DNA of 64,000 nucleotides from Amylibacter sp. SFDW26 (GTDB taxonomy: Bacteria; Pseudomonadota; Alphaproteobacteria; Rhodobacterales; Rhodobacteraceae), in assembly GCF_009184395.1 (NCBI RefSeq), contig NZ_WEIC01000003.1, forward strand, positions 310,001 to 374,000, read 5' to 3'. This document shows, one piece after another, positions 34,581 to 43,661 of this stretch (its first letter is position 1; every line of letters begins with the position of its first letter). The translations under genes and the position numbers were made by a program. The notes under the pieces are model-generated. The model was not told the DNA's origin. It searched no databases and was given only the letters and a program-made list of their open reading frames with translations.

Positions 34581-34913
34581 TTAAGACACGTAAAAAACTT
34601 TATCCCTGTAATCTATACGGAATGGCTTTCCTGATTTAGATGCCATCCAACCAAGATCAATAGCATCATTGATGAGTGCTGCCACAAATTTCGGCGTAAT
34701 TGAATCCCATGGAACACCTCTGCACCACCAATGGGTTATGTCAAGAGACCCATCATCCGATTTGGACCACGGCAAAGTTGCCGTTAATTTACAACCAAAC
34801 CCATCGCTCTTTTGCACGGTAATGACGTTATAACCACTATCAATTGTCAGCACCCAACGGTAGTCCATACCCCCGACAGAGATTTTCCTCGAATTTTTCT
34901 TTGCGATTGCCAT
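34581..34913 (-). CDS. Small hypothetical protein
   Basis: A 110-residue soluble protein I do not recognise: MAIAKKNSRKISVGGMDYRW, then alternating strands and a Trp-rich centre (LDITHWWCRGVPWDS) and VAALINDAIDLGWMASKSGK. No signal peptide. It stands alone between the ATP synthase operon and cfa, on the same strand as both. Immunity-like or phage-accessory origin is possible but unsupported. Confidence 0.65.
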   Translation of the reverse strand: MAIAKKNSRKISVGGMDYRWVLTIDSGYNVITVQKSDGFGCKLTATLPWSKSDDGSLDITHWWCRGVPWDSITPKFVAALINDAIDLGWMASKSGKPFRIDYRDKVFYVS

Positions 34914-35212
34914 CCTTAAAAGTAATTATCATGGCCGACATTAGTCAACTCCTGTGCAAATCGCTTTAATAACTGAGGCTGAGATATCACACCGTACGCA
35001 CCCCTAACAATTTCCTAACCCTTCAAAGGGTATAACAATACCCGCTAGCAAAAGTGGTTCGAGGTTCCAAAGGGCGGGTAACAGCGTCAAATGAGGGATC
35101 ACCGAAAAACAAACGTTTAAAAGTAGGTGCAAGGCTTTCAACCTTGTTCAGGCATCATACCACACTTAGGTGGCGCCACCTTCCTTATAACTTACACAAA
35201 CCCAAGAAACGC

Positions 35213-35246
35213 AAAACCCCGCCAGCCAGATAGGGCAGACGGGGCT
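35213..35246 (-). terminator. Rho-independent terminator of cfa
   Basis: On the minus strand AGCCCCG ... CGGGG is followed by TTTTGCG. It lies about 95 bases past the cfa stop, after the repeat motif. Confidence 0.7.
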
Positions 35247-35256
35247 AAAGGCGTGT

Positions 35257-35279
35257 GTTTCTTTATGGCCTAAATATCC
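35257..35279 (-). repeat. Third copy of the 23-bp 3'-end motif
   Basis: Reads GGATATTT-N3-CCATAAAGAAAC on the minus strand, differing at one position from the copy after the PfkB kinase gene. It sits between the cfa stop and the terminator hairpin, the same order as at the kinase gene. Confidence 0.75.
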
Positions 35280-35338
35280 CCCGCGCGGAGCGCAAATCAA
35301 AGCTGCGCGAAGCGCATCAAGCTAAAGGCGTGCGCAGC

Positions 35339-36547
35339 TCAATATAGATAATCCCGCGTCACGGGTACCGCTTGCTGATCCTTGGTGATCTGAAACTGGA
35401 ACACCACCTGACGATCCAGACGGAATGTCAGTTCAGAGGCAATTAGATAGTACCGCCACATCCGACAGAACATGTAATCATAAATCTCCAACACCTGATC
35501 CATATTGGCCTCAAACCGCGCACGCCAATCGCGCAAGGTGTCTGCATAATGAATGCGCCACACTTCGATATCTGTGGTGATCAAATTTGCATCTTCGATC
35601 ACAGGCAGCACTTCGGACATCGCGGGGCAATAGCCGCCTGGGAAAATATATTTCGCAATCCAAGGGCTGGTGACATTCGGCGGGGCACAGCGCCCAATCG
35701 TATGGATCAGTGCCACCCCATCAGGTTTCAGTAGTTTTTTCACCTGTTCAAAATACTCGGCATAATGTGGAACGCCGACGTGCTCGAACATGCCCACAGA
35801 AACGATACGGTCGAATTGTTCGGTGACATTACGGTAGTCTTGCAAACGGAAATCCACATGTGCCTCTAAGCCTGCCGCAGCAACCCGCGCCTCTGCCACT
35901 TTGTGTTGTTCTTTGGAGAGCGTCACACCCACCACATCCACACCGTAATCACGTGCCAGTGTCAGCCCCATGCCACCCCAGCCACAACCGATGTCCAGTA
36001 CACGCATGCCCTTTTCCAATCGCAGCTTGCCAGCGATATGCGCTTTCTTCTGCGCTTGCGCCATTTCCAGCGTGTCATTGGGTGTTTTGTAATAGCCGCA
36101 GGAATATTGCTTATCCTCATCCAAAAACAGATCGTACAACTGATCAGACAGATCATAATGATGTGCCACATTTTGTTGTGCCCGCCCAACAGGGTTGTGC
36201 TGCGAAATCTTTCGTAAAATTTTACGCGCAGATTGCATGAACTTTTGGCCATTCGTGGGATTGTTAAACCGTTCCCCATTCCGCCCAAGGTTCAAAATAG
36301 CCAAAGACAAAAAGCCATAAAGATCATCATTCTTAATCGTCATGGTTCCATGCATGTAAGCTTCGCCAACAGCCATATCTGGGTTTGTCAAAATCTTACG
36401 TGGCAGATCATCAGTATGGAATATCACCTCGATTGGATCGCCACTGCCATCGCCCAGCTGTAGTGTACTGCCATCATTCAAGGTGATCTTTAATGATCCG
36501 CGTTTAAACGATTTTGTTAGGAACGTTTTGAACAATCTATCCCACAT
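35339..36547 (-). CDS. cfa: Cyclopropane-fatty-acyl-phospholipid synthase
   Basis: A 402-residue SAM-dependent methyltransferase. Visible are QNVAHHYDLSDQLYDLFLDE, YSCGYYKTPNDTLEMAQAQK, the SAM motif VLDIGCGWGGMGLTLA, FDRIVSVGMFEHVG and IFPGGYCPAMSEVLPVIE. It adds a methylene bridge to unsaturated acyl chains of membrane lipids. The neighbouring upstream desaturase gene on the same strand could supply substrate double bonds. Confidence 0.95.
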   Translation of the reverse strand: MWDRLFKTFLTKSFKRGSLKITLNDGSTLQLGDGSGDPIEVIFHTDDLPRKILTNPDMAVGEAYMHGTMTIKNDDLYGFLSLAILNLGRNGERFNNPTNGQKFMQSARKILRKISQHNPVGRAQQNVAHHYDLSDQLYDLFLDEDKQYSCGYYKTPNDTLEMAQAQKKAHIAGKLRLEKGMRVLDIGCGWGGMGLTLARDYGVDVVGVTLSKEQHKVAEARVAAAGLEAHVDFRLQDYRNVTEQFDRIVSVGMFEHVGVPHYAEYFEQVKKLLKPDGVALIHTIGRCAPPNVTSPWIAKYIFPGGYCPAMSEVLPVIEDANLITTDIEVWRIHYADTLRDWRARFEANMDQVLEIYDYMFCRMWRYYLIASELTFRLDRQVVFQFQITKDQQAVPVTRDYLY

Positions 36548-36647
36548 ACAAAAACTTCTCCGTATTATTAATACGAAGAAGCCTAAGGAATAAAATTACA
36601 AAACGAAAGTCACGTTAAGTGGCGGAACTGTTACCGCCAAAAACTGC

Positions 36648-37706
36648 TTATGACAGCTTTGATGCGTGTGCTTCTTTGAATGTGATCAAGCGGCGTTCTG
36701 CCTCGTCCCACAAATGCAGGTTCACACTTTTAAAGCTTTCCAAAACCGTCAGGCGCTTCATTTCGCCAAGAATCGGATGATCCTTGATCACCTCGGTCAG
36801 GCGGTAAAATGGAATGCGGCTGTATAGGTGGTGTACATGGTGCACACCGATGTTGCCTGTCATCCACTGTAATGGTTGCGGCAATACATAGTGCGAAGAG
36901 CCGTGAAGCGCTGCATCATGCATATCCCAATCCTCTGGCATATCCCAATGCGTTTCTTCGAACTGATGTTGAACATAGAACAACCACATACCCGCAGCAG
37001 CAGCTGTGAAACTTGTGATCGCGAAGATCGTAAAGAACTGCCAAAAACCGATCAGGTAAATCATAGATGCATAGACAAGGAACATCATTACAGATGTGCC
37101 CAATGAAGAAATCCAATATTTCGCACCATCTTTCATGAACCCAACAGGCAGGCGTTGCTGAATGCCAAAGATATAGATCGGGCCAATAACGAATAATGTC
37201 AGCGGGCTGCGGTACAAACGATACATAAACTGCTGCCACTTGGTGCTGTCTTTGTATTCCTGCACAGTCATTGTGTAGATATCGCCAACGCCGCGCTTTT
37301 CCAAATTACCCGATGCCGAATGGTGGATCGAATGGCTGCGACGCCACAATGTATAGGGTGTCAGTGTCAAAACACCGATCACACGTCCAACCCAATCGTT
37401 AGCCACACGTGATGCAAACAATGAACCATGACCACAATCATGCTGGATCGTAAACAGACGCACCAAAAAGCCGCCACCGATGAAACATAAAAAACCTGTC
37501 AGGATATAGCTGACGGACATCGATGCCCATGCAAGTGCCCAGCATCCAAAGAAACCTGTCGCAGTGACTGCAAGTTCAAAAACACTCCGCCACGTGCTCG
37601 GCGTTCGGTACTGCGCAAGTGTACGCAACCAATCTTTACTCGGTGTAGCTGTTTCAGTGGAAGTCGCTTGCGCCTTAAGGGCTTGCTGCCCGGACATGTC
37701 GTTCAT
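36648..37706 (-). CDS. Membrane fatty acid desaturase (delta-12-like)
   Basis: A 352-residue integral membrane di-iron desaturase with all three His boxes: HDCGHGS (~residue 115), HSIHH (~150) and HHVHH (~290), plus four to six helices. It inserts a double bond in acyl chains of lipids. 100 bp upstream of cfa on the same strand, giving a small membrane-fluidity cluster. Confidence 0.93.
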   Translation of the reverse strand: MNDMSGQQALKAQATSTETATPSKDWLRTLAQYRTPSTWRSVFELAVTATGFFGCWALAWASMSVSYILTGFLCFIGGGFLVRLFTIQHDCGHGSLFASRVANDWVGRVIGVLTLTPYTLWRRSHSIHHSASGNLEKRGVGDIYTMTVQEYKDSTKWQQFMYRLYRSPLTLFVIGPIYIFGIQQRLPVGFMKDGAKYWISSLGTSVMMFLVYASMIYLIGFWQFFTIFAITSFTAAAAGMWLFYVQHQFEETHWDMPEDWDMHDAALHGSSHYVLPQPLQWMTGNIGVHHVHHLYSRIPFYRLTEVIKDHPILGEMKRLTVLESFKSVNLHLWDEAERRLITFKEAHASKLS

Positions 37707-37912
37707 TTAGTTTGGGCCTTAGGCTGTTTTTTGCTCGATATTTTTGGATGAGGTGTACGCTACTCGAAAAAGTGTTAACCTGAAAGATATTTTCCACATA
37801 AAATTACAAACAATCGTGTGACATATTTGCGTTTGTGATAACCGCACGCATGTTTCGTATTGTTTTTAATGGGAAAATGAAACTTTCGTAAAAAGCAATT
37901 TGTTAACTTTTA

Positions 37913-39085
37913 TCACAATCCTTCTAGATATATTTGCATTTTAGTTAGCGCATGTTCGATGTTTTCAACTGAATTTGCATAGCTCAGACGAATATACCCC
38001 TCGCCCAACGTGCCAAAATCAGGTCCACCTATCGTTGCAACCCCTGCGGATTCGAGCAATTCAGACGCGAGTTTTTTCGCCCCCATCCCTGTCTTCGTCA
38101 CGTTCGGAAACGCATAAAATGCCCCCAACGGTGTGCGGCATGTGATATTTGGCAAAGCATTCAAACCCTCCACCACAATACGGCGACGGCGATCGAACTC
38201 TGCCACCATATCCGTCACACAATCCTGCGGCCCTTCAAGTGCAGCCAATGCCGCCCATTGTGCAGGCGCATTCACACAGGACCACGAATTAATCGCCAGC
38301 TTTCGCGCTGCATCAATCAATGTGTCAGGCCAAACCGAATACCCCAAACGCCATCCTGTCATCGCATATGTTTTCGACCAGCCATCCAGCAAGATCAAAC
38401 GATCGCGCAAGGATGGGTAGGACAGCATAGAGATATGCTCTTGCCCGTCATAAGTCATCTGACCGTAAATCTCGTCCGACAAAATGGCGATATCGGGGTG
38501 GTGTTCCAGCCCTTTCACCAACGCATCCATTTCCGCTTTGGGTGTGACACCACCACAAGGGTTGGCGGGTGAATTGAAAATGATCAGGCTGGTTTTATCA
38601 TTCAATTGGTTCAGAACATCATCTGCCCGAAAGGCAAAATCGTTTTCCTCTTTGATAGGGATCGGAATAGGCGTTGCCCCAGTGAATTCAATCATTGATC
38701 GATAGATCGGAAACCCAGGATCGGGGTAGAGTATTTCTTTGCCTGGCGAACCAAACATTAAGATTGCCAGAAACATCGTCACCTTACCGCCAGGTACGAT
38801 CAGCACGTTATCAGGGCTCACATCCACGTTTAGGCGCCGATCAATATCAGCGGCCACACCTGTGCGCAGTTCAGGGATACCCGTTGCGCCTGTATACCCA
38901 TGATACCCATCACGCAGCGCTTTGATACCCGCCTCGACGATATGTTCTGGTGTATGGAAATCAGGCTGACCAATCCCAAGGTTGATAATGTCACGCCCTT
39001 GTGCTGCTAAAGCTTGGGCGCGTGCCAATACCGTAAAAGCATTTTCTTCGCCAATGCGGTTAAACCCATCAATCATCTTTAGCAT
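37913..39085 (-). CDS. Pyridoxal-phosphate aminotransferase, class I/II
   Basis: A 390-residue fold-type I aminotransferase: NLGIGQPDFHTPEHIVEAGI, the PLP-contact FNSPANPCGGV, SDEIYGQM and the Schiff-base Lys in DGWSKTYAMTGWRLGYSV; the carboxylate Arg lies in GYIRLSYANS. It resembles aspartate/aromatic-type enzymes; substrate not assignable. Start MLKMIDGFNRIGEENAF fits the family; the preceding in-frame ATG is seven codons upstream. Confidence 0.93.
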   Translation of the reverse strand: MLKMIDGFNRIGEENAFTVLARAQALAAQGRDIINLGIGQPDFHTPEHIVEAGIKALRDGYHGYTGATGIPELRTGVAADIDRRLNVDVSPDNVLIVPGGKVTMFLAILMFGSPGKEILYPDPGFPIYRSMIEFTGATPIPIPIKEENDFAFRADDVLNQLNDKTSLIIFNSPANPCGGVTPKAEMDALVKGLEHHPDIAILSDEIYGQMTYDGQEHISMLSYPSLRDRLILLDGWSKTYAMTGWRLGYSVWPDTLIDAARKLAINSWSCVNAPAQWAALAALEGPQDCVTDMVAEFDRRRRIVVEGLNALPNITCRTPLGAFYAFPNVTKTGMGAKKLASELLESAGVATIGGPDFGTLGEGYIRLSYANSVENIEHALTKMQIYLEGL

Positions 39086-39136
39086 GACTATCTCTTTATC
39101 TCGCACCGTTTACAACAATTTGACATTTAACCTATG

Positions 39137-39625
39137 TTAAATGTTTTTCTTCTCCAACCACCAGTTTTCCGCCTCGGACAGAAACAATTGACTACACTTC
39201 AAAGCAATATCTTTTACAGGGATTGGCTTACTCCTGAACATCCCATAATTCGTCTTCCCAAAACAAAACCACGGATCTTCGCCATTTACAGATCCCATTC
39301 GGCACCGATCATTAAGATTGATCGAATAAATTCTTATATTTTTAGCAGCAGTATTGGACTGAGGGTGTATATTGCTCCGTTCAGGATTAGTGTAAGCAAG
39401 ATTAACACAAAAACTCCCACCAGATGAGATAAATTGAAAGTTAACTAATGCGACAAAACCTTCATCCTCTCTATAAAAATTCGGAAATGAGCCTTTGAAA
39501 CCTTGTTTTCTGATTACAGGAATACATTGCCCTTTAAGCGCCAATTCCATCGTTTTACGATCTGCGCTCAAATGTGGCTTCTTAAATCTATCAAGAAAAC
39601 TATTAATCATGAGAGAGACCATCAT
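39137..39625 (-). CDS. DUF4304-like protein
   Basis: A 162-residue soluble protein. ALKGQCIPVIRKQGFKGSFP, NFYREDEGFVALVNFQFISS and FCVNLAYTNPE match the DUF4304 pattern (a small alpha/beta fold of unknown function, often found in polymorphic-toxin and accessory contexts). An ATG five codons in (MINSFLDRF) is an alternative start. No toxin gene is seen next to it. Confidence 0.65.
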   Translation of the reverse strand: MMVSLMINSFLDRFKKPHLSADRKTMELALKGQCIPVIRKQGFKGSFPNFYREDEGFVALVNFQFISSGGSFCVNLAYTNPERSNIHPQSNTAAKNIRIYSINLNDRCRMGSVNGEDPWFCFGKTNYGMFRSKPIPVKDIALKCSQLFLSEAENWWLEKKNI

Positions 39626-39706
39626 TCAAGAATTAGAAATCTTCAACAGCATTTTATAGAACCTAATACTATTAAACTCTGTCAATTTTGCGCATATTAA
39701 AACCAT

Positions 39707-39722
39707 TCAACCCATCGGTTGA
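39707..39722. promoter_or_regulatory. ArsR operator
   Basis: TCAACC-CATC-GGTTGA, a perfect 6-bp dyad 32 bp before the ArsR start, next to a TTTATA -10-like element. Likely autoregulatory site. Confidence 0.65.
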
Positions 39723-39754
39723 CCTTTATACCTCGCAAAGTGTAGGCAATTCTT

Positions 39755-40084
39755 ATGACTGCGAACATCGATCTTGTCTTTGCGGCCCTTGCCGACCCGA
39801 CGCGCCGCGAAATCCTGACTATGTTGTTAGAGGATGATATGGCCGTGACCGATGTCGCTGAACCCTTCGAGATGTCTTTGGCAGCCATTTCCAAACACCT
39901 GCAAATCCTGACACGCGCGGGTTTGATCGCACAGGAGAAACGTGGACGGGTGAAATGGTGCAAACTACAAATGAATGCGATGAAAGATGCGTCTATCTGG
40001 ATGGAAAGCTTTGGGCAATTTGAAAATGTTAATCTGGATGCATTCGAAAAGTTCCTAGAAGAACAAACAATTCAATTAGAATGA
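39755..40084 (+). CDS. ArsR family transcriptional regulator
   Basis: A 109-residue winged-helix repressor: VFAALADPTRREILTMLLED, FEMSLAAISKHLQILTRAGL (recognition helix) and EKRGRVKWCKLQ. It is of the type usually followed by an SRPBCC gene, but none follows here; the next gene is a DUF3131 protein. No metal-site Cys pair. Confidence 0.93.
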   Translation: MTANIDLVFAALADPTRREILTMLLEDDMAVTDVAEPFEMSLAAISKHLQILTRAGLIAQEKRGRVKWCKLQMNAMKDASIWMESFGQFENVNLDAFEKFLEEQTIQLE

Positions 40085-40173
40085 TCATTAAATACTGCGC
40101 GTGCAAAGTCGCATATTAACATCTGTGCCTCATAATCTGATGGATATGTCTATAAAACCGTCAGGAATGCACA

Positions 40174-41403
40174 GTGATCAAAACCTTATATATATTTCTG
40201 ATATGGGTTCTGTTTTACGCTACACCTGCACAGGCGCAAACGATGTTTAATCCGAAAAAGCCAACCTTCACTCCGTTAACGACCCAAGAACAGCAATACG
40301 CTCAGACCGCTTGGGCTTATTTCGCACAGAACACTGATACAAAAACCGGGTTAGTGCCGTCTGTACGTAAGTTTCAATCCATGACGATGTGGGATCAGGG
40401 TGGCTATCTGATGGCAGTCACATCTGCCTATAAGCTTGGGATCATATCGCGAGACGAAGCAACGGGGCGGATGTTGCGCACGTTTAACAGCGTCGCACGT
40501 TTGCCACTTTATCAGGGGCAATTGCCGAACAAAGCTTACAATATCACCAGTCTTACCATGACTGATTATGCTAATAAACCAACACCCAAAGGCATCGGGT
40601 GGTCGGCCCTAGATATCATGCGATTTATCACTGGCATGTTAGTGGTGACAGAAATTTTTCCAGAGCTATTACCTTATGCCCACACGATCATAAGTAAATG
40701 GGATTTATCACAATTAACCGAAGCAGGACGGTTTCGGGGATTGGCTGTGCGTGGGCAGTCCAATGGAAGGTATGTTCAAGAAGGGCGTATTGGGTATGAA
40801 CAATATGCAGGGCGCACGGGCTTGAAAATTGGATTACCTGTTAAAGCCGCCGCACAATACGAACCGATATTACGTTGGCAAGGGTATTACGGCTTGAACT
40901 TACCAGGTGATGCCCGAACAGCGAAAACGCATGGGGTGTCAGCAGTTACAACATCAGAGCCCTTCTTGCTGGAAGCCTTGGAAATGGGGTGGCGTGATGA
41001 TGCGTTTTGGGTTGCCCAACATGTGTTCGATGCGCAAATATTTCGCTACAATCAAACAGGCCAAATCACGGCTTTGTCCGAAGACCACATCAAAGGCCCG
41101 CCCTATTTTGCCTATAACGCAATCCTTGTGGATCACGCTCCATTCAAAAGCGTAACCGCAAGGCGTGTCGATGTATCCGACAAACGCACCATATCCACCA
41201 AAGCCAGCTTTGGGTGGTGGGCCACGATTCGTCATCCATATGCTGTAGAGTTGATTAAAACAGTAGAACATTTGCAAACTGATTACGGCTGGTATGCAGG
41301 ATTATTCGAGGCGGATATGTCCCCAAATGCAATCCTAACACTCAATACAAATGCGGTCGTTTTAGAGGCATTACACTACAAAGCATTCGGGCCCCACCTT
41401 TAA
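40174..41403 (+). CDS. DUF3131 domain-containing exported protein
   Basis: A 409-residue protein with a signal peptide (MIKTLYIFLIWVLFYATPAQA) and one DUF3131 domain: YAQTAWAYFAQNTDTKTGLV, TMWDQGGYLMAVTSAYKLGI, WSALDIMRFITGMLVV and FGWWATIRHPYAVELI. The fold resembles an (alpha/alpha)6 barrel of glycoside-active enzymes; substrate unknown. The start is GTG with an AGGA site. It may belong to a transcript with the upstream ArsR gene. Confidence 0.88.
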   Translation: MIKTLYIFLIWVLFYATPAQAQTMFNPKKPTFTPLTTQEQQYAQTAWAYFAQNTDTKTGLVPSVRKFQSMTMWDQGGYLMAVTSAYKLGIISRDEATGRMLRTFNSVARLPLYQGQLPNKAYNITSLTMTDYANKPTPKGIGWSALDIMRFITGMLVVTEIFPELLPYAHTIISKWDLSQLTEAGRFRGLAVRGQSNGRYVQEGRIGYEQYAGRTGLKIGLPVKAAAQYEPILRWQGYYGLNLPGDARTAKTHGVSAVTTSEPFLLEALEMGWRDDAFWVAQHVFDAQIFRYNQTGQITALSEDHIKGPPYFAYNAILVDHAPFKSVTARRVDVSDKRTISTKASFGWWATIRHPYAVELIKTVEHLQTDYGWYAGLFEADMSPNAILTLNTNAVVLEALHYKAFGPHL

Positions 41404-41519
41404 TTCAAAATGTCTGTGACAAAGATCACCAATACTGACAAAATCCCTCAACTTTAAGCTTGCCTAAGCTAAACTTTCGACTTAACCCTTCTAAAATACA
41501 TTCTATATTCGGGGTCGAT

Positions 41520-42575
41520 ATGTCAGAAAATGCAATTGAAAAATTTAAGTTTACAGGTAATGCAAAAGAATGGTTTGGGATTTGGATCGTCAATCTTTTA
41601 CTGAGCATTATAACAATCGGAATTTATTCGGCTTGGGCAAAAGTGCGTGCGAAGAAATATTTTTCCAACCACACATATGTTTCGGATCGTAATTTTGATT
41701 ACCATGCAACGGGCAAGCAAATTCTTATTGGCCGTTTGATCGTAATTGGCGGTTATATCCTCTTCAACATTGTATTAATTGCGGTCCCATTTCTGGGCTT
41801 ATTCCTTTTACTTGCCCTGATCGGCCTAATGCCTTGGCTGATTGTTCGTTCAATGATGTTCAATGCGCGTATGACAAGTTTTTCCAACGTACGTTTCAAT
41901 TTTGTTGGCACGGTGGGTAAAGCCTTTCTTGTTTTCTTCATCTATCCGATTTTAACAGCCCTAACAGCTTATACGACAGCTCCGTTTTTAAGCCGTGCCG
42001 TTCGTAAGTTTTCCATTAACAACCACCGTTTGGGCACTGCAGAATTTCACTTCGACGGCCCAATTGGCCCATTCTACAAGGCCTTTTTAGTGGCTATTGC
42101 TTGGGTTGTTATCGTCGGCGGATTGGGAATGCTTGCAACTGGTTTTAACATCTTAGAGTTAGCATATGCCATGGATAATCTTGAAACAGACCCTTCAACT
42201 GCAGGCTCTATTATTGGTATGTTTTACTTGTTGTTATTCGTAGCAGTTTTACCTGCGGCGATGATTTATTTCGCTATGATCCGTAACACGGTTTATAATG
42301 CGACAACACTTACAGGTGGTCACAAATTCAACTCGACAGTTTCGGCAGGAAAAATGCTTTGGATCGCTTTATCAAGCTTTGTTGTCGTTGTTTGTACTTT
42401 GGGCTTGATGATCCCATGGGCACAGGTGCGTATGTCAAAATACCTTGCTGAGAACACCGACCTAATTCCAGGTGGGTCATTGGATGATTTCATCGGAACA
42501 CAACAGGCAGAAGCATCTGCACTTGGCGATGCATTTACCGATTTGGAAGGTATCGATGTTGGCCTGCCCGTTTAA
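41520..42575 (+). CDS. DUF898 (YjgN family) membrane protein
   Basis: A 351-residue protein with six to seven membrane helices in a repeated arrangement: FKFTGNAKEWFGIWIVNLLL, GIYSAWAKVRAKKYFSNHTY and, in the second half, a related PWAQVRMSKYLAENT. The repeated small domain is typical of DUF898. Three bases separate it from the M48 protease gene, so the pair is an operon. I chose the ATG of MSENAIEKFKF; the longer frame has no ribosome site. Confidence 0.9.
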   Translation: MSENAIEKFKFTGNAKEWFGIWIVNLLLSIITIGIYSAWAKVRAKKYFSNHTYVSDRNFDYHATGKQILIGRLIVIGGYILFNIVLIAVPFLGLFLLLALIGLMPWLIVRSMMFNARMTSFSNVRFNFVGTVGKAFLVFFIYPILTALTAYTTAPFLSRAVRKFSINNHRLGTAEFHFDGPIGPFYKAFLVAIAWVVIVGGLGMLATGFNILELAYAMDNLETDPSTAGSIIGMFYLLLFVAVLPAAMIYFAMIRNTVYNATTLTGGHKFNSTVSAGKMLWIALSSFVVVVCTLGLMIPWAQVRMSKYLAENTDLIPGGSLDDFIGTQQAEASALGDAFTDLEGIDVGLPV

Positions 42576-42578
42576 GAT

Positions 42579-43661
42579 ATGACGCAAAACCACAATACAG
42601 AATGCCCTGCTTTTATCGGCAGGGCATATCCAGCGTTGCAATCCAACCGAGTGGAGGCAACGCTTTTATCAAGTGTACCTTTACCATCGGAAACTGCGGA
42701 TCAAGATGATTTGGCCTTAAGCATCATAGATGAACATGGTACTGTTATAGCAACCGCACTCTTATCTCATGTTACGGTTGATCCTCCACTTGGTTCTACA
42801 TCACGCCGTATAACTTTTCCTGATGGCACCTTATTTGAAACGGATGAACACCAAGCCGTTGAAACGCTTACAGGGGAAACACACGGTTCTATATTGCACA
42901 GCCTAGAACAATTTCGCCCACGTCTTATGGTGCTTGTCGTAGCTTGTATTGCTGCTGTTTGGGTTTTGTGGCGTTTTGGTTTGGATATTTTGGTTGCGGC
43001 TGCAATTGCCTTAACACCACCAGTTGTTGTTGCACAAATTGATCGTGGAACGCTCAGTACTATTGATTTCACAATGTCAGAAGAAACATTGTTAGAAGAT
43101 GCCCAACAAGCCAAAATACAGAAAATATTTAAACGTCTACTCTCCTATTTAGATGAAGATGACATTGGCACATCAGATTTCAAACTTCTATTCCGAAGCA
43201 TGCCAGATGTCGGCCCAAATGCATTTGCATTGCCAAATGGTACAGTCGTGATCACGGATGAATTCATCGAGCAGTTCGATGATGAAGATATCTTGGCAAG
43301 CGTCTTGGGACATGAAATCGGTCACGTCATCGAGAAGCATGGGCTGCGTCAAACTTATAGATCACTTAGCATTTATGTACTTGTCGCGTTCTTGGCTGGT
43401 GAAACTGGCCCCTTTATCGAAGATCTGCTTCTTGAGGGTAATCTGATCATGTCGCTTGCGTATTCTCGTGAGCATGAAACATCAGCCGATCACTTTGGGC
43501 TGCATTTGGCACATGATGCTGGATATGATCCAAATGGCCTGAAAAAGTTTTTCGAATGGGTCACTGAAAACGCGGTTGAGCCACCGCAATGGTTATCAAC
43601 GCACCCGTCCAGCACAGAGCGCGTTCAAGAAATCGATGACTTCATTAAAACGCTAAATTAG
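42579..43661 (+). CDS. M48 family membrane metalloprotease
   Basis: A 360-residue protein: a ~100-residue N-terminal region without known domain, a membrane segment (PRLMVLVVACIAAVWVLWRF, ~112-131) and an M48 peptidase domain with the zinc motif SVLGHEIGHVIEKHG and the third ligand in YSREHETSADHFGL. HPSSTERVQEI is the usual C-terminal feature. It resembles HtpX/Oma1-like quality-control proteases. Partner of the DUF898 protein; the stop overlaps that of the convergent XRE gene. Confidence 0.93.
   Translation: MTQNHNTECPAFIGRAYPALQSNRVEATLLSSVPLPSETADQDDLALSIIDEHGTVIATALLSHVTVDPPLGSTSRRITFPDGTLFETDEHQAVETLTGETHGSILHSLEQFRPRLMVLVVACIAAVWVLWRFGLDILVAAAIALTPPVVVAQIDRGTLSTIDFTMSEETLLEDAQQAKIQKIFKRLLSYLDEDDIGTSDFKLLFRSMPDVGPNAFALPNGTVVITDEFIEQFDDEDILASVLGHEIGHVIEKHGLRQTYRSLSIYVLVAFLAGETGPFIEDLLLEGNLIMSLAYSREHETSADHFGLHLAHDAGYDPNGLKKFFEWVTENAVEPPQWLSTHPSSTERVQEIDDFIKTLN

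Larger units (their letters stand above)
34914..35338. other. 425-bp gene-free region downstream of cfa
   Basis: No convincing open frame or tRNA. It holds a perfect 14-bp palindrome (AGGTGGCGCCACCT, 35168-35181), the cfa terminator hairpin and one copy of the 3'-end motif. Upstream of 35.1 kb I see only low-information AT-rich sequence, presumably including the promoter of the small leftward gene. Confidence 0.6.

Noticed and set aside
34581-34913. Toxin-antitoxin or immunity module
   Set aside because: No partner gene, no recognised toxin or immunity motif; left as a hypothetical protein.
35055-35075. Sequence like a tRNA T-arm (GGTTCGAGGTTCC) in the gap downstream of cfa
   Set aside because: No matching acceptor stem, anticodon arm or D-arm at the right distance.
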